Origin: Massariosphaeria phaeospora
Taxonomy: Eukaryota; Ascomycota; Dothideomycetes; Pleosporales
Direction: 5' to 3'
NCBI GenBank assembly: GCA_011032825.1
Contig: JAADJZ010000029.1
Span: 124,001-188,000, forward strand
DNA length: 64,000 nucleotides
In this document: piece by piece, positions 54,481 to 64,000 of the stretch
Numbering within the stretch: the first letter of the stretch is position 1
Layout of the letters: every line of letters starts with the position of its first letter
The notes under the pieces: generated by a model
What the model saw: only the letters and a program-made list of their open reading frames with translations
The model's database searches: none
What the model was told of the DNA's origin: nothing
Translations under genes and position numbers: made by a program

Positions 54481-56597
54481 GGTGCTGCTGCTGCTGCTGC
54501 GAGGGAGGGGAGGGAAGAGGTAGTTGGGTTGGGCACACGGGTATCGGAAGTAGGTTTGAGTTATGCATCAGATAGGCGATGGATAGAGGATGAGTAGCGT
54601 GTGTGTGTGTCTGTGTGGAAGTTGATTGTATGAGAGGTCATCTGATAGACATCCGCAAAAATTAGTATGAATATGAGCGCCTTGCTGTTTGCTGGTGGAT
54701 TGAACAGTGTCGTCGGGCAAGTTTAAGCTTGGCTATGCAGTGTGTTGTGATTGAGGAAGGTAAGAAAGTAGTGGAGATGGCGCCTCTAAGAGGGTATTTT
54801 TGGAATACCTCTATATGAATCTATCAGTTGGTCCAACAAACACCAACAGTGACACCACCGACCGATCATGCCTCGTCTTCTAATTTTAGACTTGCGAATA
54901 GATATAGTGGATTTGGGAGGGGTGGAAAGTGGACGGCACGCACTCAGGGCACTGGGCACCGTACGTCCCTGTTCAATCCTGGAGGTTGGTTAATTCTTGG
55001 ATATGGATGATGGACTGTTTGCGTTTTGGTATTTTAATTTTTTTGCTTTGGCTTTTTGGATGGAGATAGTGCAGGGCAGGGCAGGGTAGTGGAGTGTAGT
55101 GCAGAGTAGAGTAGAGTAGAGTAGAGTAGGGGAGTGTAGTATCTGCTGCTGTTGCTATATATCATTTTATGGTTTTTTGGGTTTTAGCTACACAAACATG
55201 AGATCAAAGCCCCTCGTATCTCGGAACACAAATCACGTATTTCAAAAAAAAAAAAAAAGGCCCGTAGGCAATTGCTATATATATATATATACGCGTATTT
55301 TTCAAACTAGATTGGATTGGATTGACTGCTTGCTTCTTTGTTTAGTTTCTAAATGAATGTGTTTGACGGTATGGGAAGGAAGGAGGTATGCTTTATGTAG
55401 AGAAGCGGAGATTGTAGGTAGAGAAGGATTAGTTGTAGATGTGGATATAGAGGTGTGTATATATGTAGACATAGATTAATACAGATATAGATACAGATTA
55501 AGATATACTACTCTAGATATATAGATATACAGACAAATAGATAACAACAACATTCCTACAACAACCTAGACACCTTCTCAATACGTGTTCCTAGCACCCG
55601 AATAAAAGACAATACACACACACATATATATATATATATACATGTATGTATGTATGTATGTAACCTAGCACTCTCTCCTCCGCCTGCCCCTCTAGAACCT
55701 CCAGAGGTGTGCAGACATAGACTAACGTAGACGCACGCATTATCGCCGAGGTAGATAGATAGGTAGTGAATAGATAGATACATAATGCAATAAATAAGAA
55801 CAAGGCAATACAAGTATATACTTCCTCCCGACCTACCCTAGCTACCTAGCTACCTAGCTACCTACCTACCCACACTAGAGCGCGCGCGCGCCTTTGCCAT
55901 TCATTCATTCACCGTCACCTCCGTCCGTCCGTCCACCTATCCATCACTAGCGAAACAAACACCCGCTAAACAACACATCATAGTAAACATCAAAGTCTAA
56001 CTTTAAGTAGTGCCGTGCCACCCCACTACCTACCGCAACCCTCACCAACGAAAATAAAACGAACCGCTGTTCCACGCAACTAACTAGCTAGGTCCTCCCC
56101 ACGTCATTGCGTCACCAGAAATCTACATCTCAAGACAGCATGTTGCTTTGCAAGCTGAAGGGTCGCTCGCTAGGTGCGAGTGCGACTTGCCCCTCGGTTA
56201 GGGTAGTTAGTGTAGCGTAGAGTTTAGCTAACGACGACTACTGTTGCACGCGTGAGTGAGCCAAGGCTAGCGTAGCGGTAGGTTATGGGTGGGATACAAT
56301 TGATCAAAGCGAACGCGAACGCGAACGCTCGAGAACCGGGACGCAAGTCAAACGAGCAGAGCAGTCGGACCATGATGGTAAGTAAGAATGCACATTAGCA
56401 ATTAGCGATGTGCAGTATTTACACAGTGGTCAACTCGTGCACTCCGCGGAGTGTTTTTTGCTGGTATCCTTGAAACAGACTTATCAGCACAACCCAGCCA
56501 GCCAGCCATACAATGCCAAACGGAGACGCCGAAATGTATCCTGTCAACCCGTAGAAGCCGAAAAACGCCAGTGTTACTAGAAGAGGGAGGTCAACCA
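54481..56597. other. 2.1 kb non-coding region rich in microsatellites
   Basis: It lies between the 3' ends of SEC31 and the PRPP synthetase gene, which converge. No gene is seen. The region is AT-rich and packed with simple repeats, listed separately. Confidence 0.65.
55060..55930 (+). repeat. Cluster of microsatellites
   Basis: In order: GGGCAGGGCAGGGTAG and repeated AGAGT units (about 55074-55135), a 14-15 A run (about 55243-55258), (TA) runs near 55276-55291 and 55624-55640, ATGT units (about 55643-55661), many TAGATA words (55440-55780), CTAC/CTAG units (about 55838-55870), (GC) runs (about 55880-55891), ATTC units and (CCGT) units (about 55918-55933). Positions are approximate. Confidence 0.75.
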
Positions 56598-57967
56598 TTA
56601 ATCTAGTGGCGCATGCTTGAACAGGAAAGATACACTCTCGCCATTGTGTGTCCGCCTGCACGCTTCTGCGAGCTATGCTACAGTTAGCAGAAGTCTAGAC
56701 ACGAGTATGGTTGCTGATAGTACTCACAGTAGGACTGACATCGATGGTCTCGATGCGGTCACAACGTTCCTTCTTCTCCTCATGCGGGACTGTGTTGGTG
56801 ACGACGATCTTCTTCAGCTTGCTGCCGTTGAGTGCCTCGATAGCGTTCCCACTTAGAATGCCGTGTGTAACGATAGCAATGGCGTCTTTGGCACCGTGCT
56901 GTATCACAACATCTGCTGCCTTGGCAAGTGTGCCGCAAGTGTCTGCCATGTCGTCAACGATGATAGCGATGCGATTTTTGACGTCTCCGACAAGCACCAT
57001 CCTCGAGACTTCGTTCGGCCGGGCGCGTTCCTTATGGATCAGGGCGAAACCGAGGTCGAGACCGTCGGCGATAGACGTCGCCCTATTGGTGGGTTAGCAT
57101 GATGCGCAAGCTCCTAAATGTGTCTTCTCTAAGAGTGTTTCAGAGAAAACGCTTGAAGGGTTTGGAGTGAACAAAGAGTCGACCCAAGCTTCCGCGTTAG
57201 TAGTGGAGATTCGAGAAACTCTCCCGAGTCAAGATGGTGCAGTGGAAGAACGGTGGCAGGTACCTTTTAGCGCCCCCCGCATCCGGACTGACAATGACAC
57301 AGTCCTTCACATCCAGATTCTCGCGTATCCACCGTAGGGTACTCGGCTCAGCATAGAGATTGTCCACAGGCACGTTGAAGAAGCCCTGAATCTGGCTGGC
57401 GTGTAGATCCATTGTAATTACGTGGTTGCAGCCGGCTGTCTGGAGCATATTCGCCATGAGCTTCGCTGTGATTGGTGCTCTCGACTTGTCCTTCTTGTCC
57501 TGGCGTGCGTATGGGAAGTTGGGCAAGACGGCGGTGATGCGGCGTGCTGAAGCCGTTTTACAGGCGTTGATCATGATCAAGAGCTCCATGAGGGCGTCGT
57601 TGATGTCACCTGGTGGTGTGGACTGTAGTATGAATACTTCAAGATGTTAGTCAACGGTCCCTACGCCGGCTCACGGTGTGGTAGTGAAGAGGGGCAGAGA
57701 ACATACCATCTTCGTCTCTAACCGACTCGCCTATGGTAACTGATGTCTCTTGGTTGGAGTACTGGAGAACTAAGATCTTGGTGAGTTCTATCCCGAGCCT
57801 ACAAGCCAGGTTAGCGAAGTAGTCGAACAGGGCCAACCAAGTCGTAGCTGGACGGTTCATTGCGACGGATCAAGGCTCGAGAATGTGAGGGCATACCTGT
57901 CAGCCACAAGACTTGCCAGCTGCGGGTGGCTGTTGCCGGTGAGCAGTTTGATGCTGTTGGTAGCCAT
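56598..57967 (-). CDS. Ribose-phosphate pyrophosphokinase (PRPP synthetase)
   Basis: Five exons on the minus strand: 57967-57897, 57798-57707, 57636-57264, 57082-56728 and 56672-56598, giving 321 aa. It transfers pyrophosphate from ATP to ribose-5-phosphate to form PRPP for nucleotide, histidine and tryptophan synthesis. Visible motifs are the N-terminal [12 protein letters not shown], the ATP-loop region [44 protein letters not shown], and the PRPP-binding loop [12 protein letters not shown]. The C-terminus has [10 protein letters not shown], typical of the family. The size fits the compact Prs2/3/4-type isoforms, without the long insert of Prs1/Prs5. The 181-nt fourth-exon-side intron (57263-57083) is the longest here. 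The final acceptor CATAG was chosen over an upstream AG because it restores the conserved LAEACRR sequence. Confidence 0.94.
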
Positions 57968-59246
57968 GGTGGTAGTTGTGTTGGTGGTGCCGTTGTCGCA
58001 TGACGACCGCAAAAACACGTCAAAGGTTTCGAGCAACGGCGCAGAAAGGGCAGGCGCGGGCCGAGCCCCGCAATGGCTGGAGAAACGTAGGGCCGTCGCC
58101 GGCGGCCAGCCACTGAGACTGAGCCACAGCCTGAAACCGCCATGTAGCGCCAGCCAGCCCGCCGCGTAGAAAGCCTCTCGGTTAGAGGAAAAAGGACTGT
58201 CGATAGTCATGGGCCGTTACCCATCACGCCTCCAGCGCTGTGCGTGCACGCGATCCATCCTGCCGGAGATTTATTTCCCACATCGCGCCATACCGTGCGC
58301 CTAGACGTTGCGGTCTTTTTCTCTGCCTCCACCCCGCTGGTTAGCAACTTACTCGCTGCTTCGTATCCCACCCATTTTTGAGACATGGGCTAGGTACAGC
58401 TCATTTCGCTCCACAAAGAGTGCTGCGCGTAAGCTTCCCGGAGGCTGTTACTGCGTATACATGTGTAGCTCAAGATTCTCCGTAGTGTTGCCCTTTCCGA
58501 TCACATCTCACACCGCCACGAGCGAGTCGATTCGCGCTCGCACCGTGAGCGGCGGCTCTCTCCGCTCGCCTGCTCCCTGCGCGACGACATTCGCAACGGT
58601 GCAGCGTTGAAGGATGGCGCAATGCATACCAGACTAAGCCAGTGACGTTCGCAGCCGTTTCCTCCCATTTAAGCCTTTGCTGGCCGTCCGACGACTTTAC
58701 ACGATACACGACTGTGGGGGGAGCGACGTTAAGTCAAACAGTCACACTAAACATTCATTTTTCTCGGACTTGGTACTTGGCATGCCGAATGCGTTCTTAA
58801 TTCGTAGGCCCCTGCGTCGCGGACCTCGACCTCGGGATAGATGATACGCTATGCTACATGTGCACGTTCCTTCCCCTCCCGAGCGTTATCCGCACAGTGA
58901 AACACGCCTCGCCTCGAAGACGAAGAGAGGGAAAGTGCGGCCGACGGTTCTAGTAATGCAAGAAACACGAACCGGGTATCGCCTGCAGGTAGGTACGTAA
59001 TACAAAAGTACAAAATTGCTCGCGACGACAAGCCAGTATGCCGAAGAGAAATCCGAAGACACAATAAAAGGACAAGAGAAGAAGGAAGAAACGTATAGAC
59101 AGGCCGTGGCAACATACTACAGGTGGTGAAAGGAATGCAAGTTTTATCGTGGTCAGGAAGTCGAGTCGGGTATTAATGAGGTAAACTATCGCTTCGTTTT
59201 GCGCAAGTAGAGGTGAAATGCCGTTCAGGTTCGCAATCATTGAAAG
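57968..59246. other. Intergenic region between PRPP synthetase and the Uds1-like gene
   Basis: 1.3 kb. It holds the promoter of the PRPP synthetase gene on one side and the 3' region of the next minus-strand gene on the other. No coding signal is recognised. Confidence 0.6.
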
Positions 59247-61122
59247 CTAGTATGCTTGTTCGCACATTTTTCCAATGGCCTGCTCAATGTCGGTGAAAAG
59301 ATTGAGCACGTGGCCATCGGCGTAGATTTTGATAGATTCGACGTCTTTGCGATCGATCCGGGCAGGGCTGTCCGCTTTGACAGGGCTCCTGGGAGGTGTG
59401 TTTTCTGCTAGAGTGGCACGATGGGTCGCAGGATTCAGCACAAGCGCTGCTGCAACGTGCTCTAGCAGTTTTTGCCGTAGCCGCAATCGCCTATTCTCCG
59501 CCTGCTCTAGCTTGAGAATAAACTCGTCAATGGAAACGTCGAGCTCAGCTAGAGCTTCTTCTTGCTTGAGGAGTGACTCCCGCGAGAAGATTACCGTCTC
59601 GCCTCTCTTGAGGTATGAGATCATACGGCTATGAAGCTTCTGGCGCCCTGCGCGCAAAGACTTGTAGGTTTTTCGGAGATAGTCACAACGCTCGTCAAGT
59701 GCTCTGAGCTCCTGCAACCATATTGTCAGCCACAGATCTGCATCGTTGATGTGATGGAATACTTACTCTTGACATAGTGGACACGTCCCGTTTGTTTAGG
59801 ACTTCGAACTTGTCTGCTTGATCGGACGCTTGCTTGTGTAGTACCTCCTTGTCGGACTCGGACATGCGCATTGTAGCTTCTGGGACGCGCATACCCGTGG
59901 GAAGCTTCCAATTGTCTTGCGGGGCTTCTGGGGTGTTTGTCTCTGAGCATGTTCGACTCCGTTGTCGCTTGCTGGTCCTTCGGACGGGGCGTCCACGTTC
60001 CATCACCGACGTATCCGATATATTCCTACTGTGTGATGCAGTGGAGGAGCTCATTGGGTCCCGCTTCTCCACTCTCGGTGAAGCACGTCGTTCGGCCACA
60101 CTCATTGGCGATCCAGCGCTGAAGGGATTCGAGATGGCTGAGAGGGGCGTAGGAAGGGGTCCGTTGACGTTCGGGGATCGTCGTGTCTCGAAAGCGCTCG
60201 ATGGGGTGGTTCCAACCGAAGCGGGTGTCACAAGCTGTGTCTTGCTAGACTTGGAGTTGAGCTTGAGAGGCGCAGGCGAATGTTTGCGTTCGAACCCAGG
60301 TGATTTTGGGGGCACCCGAGGCGGCAATTCAAACTCTTCGATGATGCTGCCGGTATCCACCTTCAGTGTCGGCTTGGGGTTGGTCATACCAGGACTAAGA
60401 ATGGGTGATAATGGAGGCTTTCCGAACGCTGTCGGGGCTTCCAGTATGCAGTCGTCAGCAACCTCGACGAGACCTGAAAGTGATATTTGATGTGATTGCA
60501 TATATGATGGGCCAGTGACGCATGACATGAGCGCATCACCAAATGGGCCAGCGCGCCAGCTTATCCCTGGTGCACTGCTAGATCTCTCGTGGCCAAAGGA
60601 TTCTGTGGAAGGCTTGCGGAGAGGTGGCCGGCCTGGAATTGTGGCTGAGGACGTCAGCTAATGCAAGCTTGTAACAGGTAGCCGTTGGCATGCAATACGT
60701 ACGTGAATCAATGGACGTTTCTTGCACTGTCGTCATGGTATTGCCGAGCTCTGGTACACTGACCTTTCGGCGTCTGGACAGTGAGCCACTTCGCCAGAAT
60801 GGAACGCCCTCTAGAGGAACAGCAGTGTCGCTCAGGGAAGTGGGCGAGCGACCCATAGACAAAGCCGACAGCTTGTCCGATGACTGACTGGGCCGGAGTC
60901 CCAGTGGGCTTCTCGAAGAAGAAGATGGCACTGGCCAGAGCTGGAACTTGGAGGCACCAGCTTGTAGTTGAAAGTTCACGAATGAAGGACTCTTCTCCAG
61001 GGGAGTGATGGGCTCGTTGGCGTCCTTGGTAGGCTGGAGGGTCCTCAGTGACTTGGATCGACGGGGCTGGAGATAATTCATTTGGAGAGAGGTAGGTCCA
61101 AAGCACTTACGGCAAGTTTCAT
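59247..61122 (-). CDS. Coiled-coil protein with Uds1-like (up-regulated during septation) region
   Basis: Four exons on the minus strand: 61122-61111 (12 nt, encoding MKLA), 61066-60703, 60644-59767 and 59711-59247, giving 572 aa. The first exon is chosen because its ATG sits in a GACCATGA context and is followed by a GTAAGT donor and a CTCCAG acceptor in phase. If transcription starts later, the ATG at 61081 within the intron-retained form is the alternative. Residues 1-370 are Ser/Pro-rich and probably phosphorylated. Residues about 380-530 form a coiled coil: ESDKEVLHKQASDQADKFE, then LRALDERCDYLRKTYKSLR, SRMISYLKRGE and RESLLKQEEALAELDVSID. The end contains DLFTDIEQA-like sequence (NLFTDIEQAIGKM). 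This matches a fungal septation-linked family; the molecular role is unknown. Confidence 0.72.
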
Positions 61123-64000
61123 GGTCGTTTCCTGAGGTATATAAACACTTGATGAGTGTTCAGCGTCGGCGCGCATGCAATTCGCAATGTGGGTCATGGC
61201 GGTCGTTTGAGATGGCCGTGGCTCACAGTCTTGTATGCAAGGTTGATGAGACTCGGGAGGCGGGCATGTCAAACATGAGGGCGTTCCCTGCAGTAGTGTT
61301 GACGAAACGGCAGTGGGTTGCTTTAAGTGGTGCTCCTTCAAACTGCTATTGCTACATGCAAAGACGAGGGGAAAGGCAGATACGAACAGGTACCAATAGC
61401 AGGCGCTCAAATCTAGGCTTCGGGGGCGTCTCCCAAGACTGGCAGACAGGCCTTGGAGTGAAACGCGGGCCTGACCTCCCCTGTCGGGCGATTCGTGGGG
61501 AACCTGCATGAAGAGCAGGGGGGGTGGTGCCGTTTCTGCACGCCGGTGCAGACCAGTGCCTCGTGGGCCTGTCTATATCTGGAGCCAGATATAGATATGC
61601 TTATATTGGCGAGTCAGGGGGGTCCTGGGGGGAGCTGCAGGGAGGCCGTGAGGCAGCTGCGGGCTTGAAGCTGCCGAGTGAGGGACCGAGTTGCGTGGTC
61701 AGGATGGTCAGGATGGTGTTCAGGATGGTTCGCGCGCTGCGGCTGCGGCTGCGGCTGCACGCTCGCACATGGTGAAGTGGTGCAGCAGGCGCGCGAGGGA
61801 GTGCAGCAGTGCAAAGTTTCTTGCTGAGCTTGCAGAGTGCTCGCAGCGACGCGAGGCTGCAAGTGGCACAGCCGGCGTGCGGGGAGTCGGCAGGCCCGTG
61901 ACGGCACCCTGACTAGGTGAATAACGGCGTGGTCGCTGAGAGATCATGCCAGGGCTGGTGAGATGGCTCGACCTGGGCAGCTTCACGACTCCGCCCGGCG
62001 TTTTGTTCCGTTCGTAACCTCACACGCGATAGGGGCGAGTTCCGGAGGCGGCGGCGTTGCGGGATGGCGAGCACTGGGCAGCGGCCGACGAGCTTTGAGT
62101 CTGAGCACTGAGCAGTGAGCACTGGGCACCGGCTCCGGCGGAGAAAAGGGAGGGCTCCAGCTTGCCTCATCAGACGGGCCCATCTCGCAGGACCGAGGTG
62201 GTGGTGAGAGGTGCCACTGACGACTGACTGACGACTGTGCGGTTTCGGGCGGGCATGGGTCCGCCGTTCGCACCTGCCCCCGTCTGCAGGCCTGCCACGC
62301 GAACTGGCTCGCGCTGGGCCAATCACAGGGCACAGGGCCCTGGGTGCGGCGGAAACGGGAAACGGGCGCCCAGGCAGCTGCAGCAGAAGCTTCCAGCGGG
62401 CAATAATCAGCATCAATGCCGTCTCGCCCGACTTGCGTGGGCCCTTCTACACGTCCCAGGCGGCGGGCGAGCAGGTCGGATGCGGTGTTGCTGGGCGCAG
62501 TGCAGCGACGAGCAGTGCGTTGCGGAGTGCCGTGTGGGACGTCTGTCGTCGTCGAGCAGCAACAACAACAACAACAGCCGGGGCCCGGCGGGTCCGAACG
62601 CCAAGCCTCTGCTGTACAGTAGGAGCTGGACACACACCAGACTTGTCACTCCGGCGAGCAGCAGCAAACTGCAACGCCCATCGTGCATATGCGCGGAATC
62701 CATGCCCTGCTGCGCTGCCCACCGAGGTGCGATGCGTGCTGCGATGCTGCTTCCCCGCCAGGAGGTCCCTCCTCACCGTCTTTCGTGCCCTCTCTCGAGT
62801 CCCGCGCTCGTCCAGCTGCCGGCCTGCTCTCCGAAGAGGGGCCCGTTATCGAAAAGGCAATCTCGCGGCCACACCCCAATCATGGCACACCAAGCTCTCA
62901 TATAGCCACCGCAACGCGTCGTATATAGTGCCGCCGTCATGGTTTCTGACTGCGAGGCAGGTGCGCTGGAAGCGAGCCTCTGTGGGCGGGGCCTAGCGTC
63001 TCCATGTCGGGCCTAGTGTCCCTCCACCAGCAACCTCGCGTCAGTCTCGTCACATCCCACATCCGCCTGTCTCGCGGCAGCTCCAGCGCTGTCCTAATTC
63101 AACCACGCAAAGCCATCCCCCGATTCCGCTCGTAGCAGCGATAAGTTGACACCTGCCAAGCCTGCGCGCCCCCGCCTCGACTTGACGTCTGCGATTGAGC
63201 GCGCTGCCTGCTCCTCGCTCCGCCGCCCTACGCCCGATACTGGCTGCCTTTGTTGCCTCTGAAGGACTGGTGCATGCTCTGCTCTGCTTGTTTTCAGGCG
63301 ATTCACTCCATCCACGTCATATGCATCTGCATCTGCCTCTGCGCTGCGTGGTTGATCGCCTCGCCCGCCAGCGCTCCATGTCTGATCATTGATGACATGG
63401 CGACTTTCATGCATGAAAGCAACCGACATGGAGCACACGGACCCCCGTCTGCCCTGCTTTCTGCCAAGAATGTTTCGTGGGATCAAGACCTCTCAGCTTC
63501 CTGCCCAGTCTAGACTGCTGAGTTTGTAGCGGGCCCGCGGTCCCCAGGTGCAAAACGTAAACGGTGTGGCTGCAGCTATTTCTCAAGAGTCCAAAGTCGT
63601 TTCCCTATCGCTCTCTTCGGCTGTTTTCCGCGAGCTTCAAACGGACTACCAAATCATGCTGGTGGGCACGCCAAGCACGCAGTGAGGACAAGCCTTCGAA
63701 CGGGACCACTCGAGTCTCGAGCTGTGTGCACGGGTCTCTGCTACTGATTTGCAAGAAACAAAGAAAAACGTGCATGGTAGGTACGATACTAGGTACCTTC
63801 TAGGCTTCTCCGTACCCGGCTGTGACTTTTCCTGTTCCTTCTTCCTATTTTCTATTTTCTTCACGCTCGTGTCATCTTGCATGAACAAGATTTCACTCAC
63901 CGACATATTCCAAAAGCAGTCGCCCGGCAAATCAGAAAAAAGCAACCTCCATCCAAATCAAGACGTGGCCGCATGGTCGCAGGTGCGCCCGTTGCTCAGG
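61123..64000. other. 2.9 kb with no recognisable gene
   Basis: The region is GC-rich up to about 63.2 kb. Overlapping frames of 100-220 codons lie on both strands (for example 61983-62633 minus and 62237-62905 plus) with Arg/Cys/Ser/Pro-rich, composition-driven translations. Short repeats occur: CTGAGCACTGAGCAGTGAGCACTG near 62100, CGGCTGCGGCTGCGGCTG near 61740 and CAACAACAACAACAACAG near 62560. It is probably the long upstream region of the minus-strand gene and/or of a gene beyond the window. Confidence 0.5.

Noticed and set aside
61983..62905. Overlapping 216- and 222-codon frames on opposite strands
   Set aside because: Both cannot easily be real. Both are composition-driven (Cys/Arg/Pro/Ser) and contain microsatellite-encoded runs.
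1..64000. tRNA, rRNA, CRISPR and complete transposon
   Set aside because: I looked for tRNA TPsiC-arm motifs (GGTTCRANNC), rDNA-like sequence, regularly spaced palindromic repeats and transposase or reverse-transcriptase motifs. Nothing was convincing by eye; a covariance-model and repeat search would be decisive.

Overview
The window is nuclear DNA of a filamentous ascomycete (Pezizomycotina; a dothideomycete-like fungus is my best guess, an inference from protein style only). The evidence is short spliceosomal introns (about 45-120 nt, GTRNGY donors, CTAAC/CTGAC branch sites, YAG acceptors), GC-rich coding sequence on both strands, and fungal families: PRM1, a CYP52-type P450, EAF3, Cnl2, COPII SEC31, GT34 mannosyltransferase and an AA9 LPMO relic. 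There are no operons, rRNA genes, CRISPR arrays or convincing tRNAs. Exon borders were worked out by hand from splice signals and reading-frame continuity; every multi-exon gene listed as a CDS closes in frame.

Layout. 0-5.7 kb: two uncharacterised single-exon genes, then a P450 on the minus strand. 5.7-17.7 kb: a 12 kb gene-poor stretch with one conserved unknown gene (12.4-13.6 kb), degenerate tandem repeats (7.1-7.3 kb) and the relic of a gene built from repeated exon-intron units (14.2-14.7 kb). 17.7-25 kb: PRM1 and VPS39/VAM6. 25.4-32.1 kb: a mannose neighbourhood with mannose-6-phosphate isomerase divergent from a GT34 alpha-mannosyltransferase, followed by a secreted GH5-type hydrolase with a Cys-rich tail. 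33-40 kb: kinetochore Cnl2 divergent from EAF3, nicotinamide riboside kinase divergent from an ARMH3/DUF1741 protein, then a tail-anchored unknown. 41.3-42.3 kb: an AA9 LPMO pseudogene. 44-47.2 kb: a RasGEF with an N-terminal Ras-like domain. 47.9-49.2 kb: two small respiratory-chain genes head to head (COX12/COX6B and an NDUFA4/MLRQ-like gene), both cut into tiny exons. 49.7-54.5 kb: an RRM protein divergent from SEC31. 56.6-58 kb: PRPP synthetase. 59.2-61.1 kb: a Uds1-like coiled-coil protein. 61.1-64 kb: nothing recognisable.

Most genes are unrelated housekeeping functions. The local groupings that may reflect shared function are the mannose genes at 25-32 kb and the divergent cox12/NDUFA4-like pair. 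The most striking single observation is an apparent 3-nt exon in cox12, flanked by two introns that each carry a full set of splice signals.
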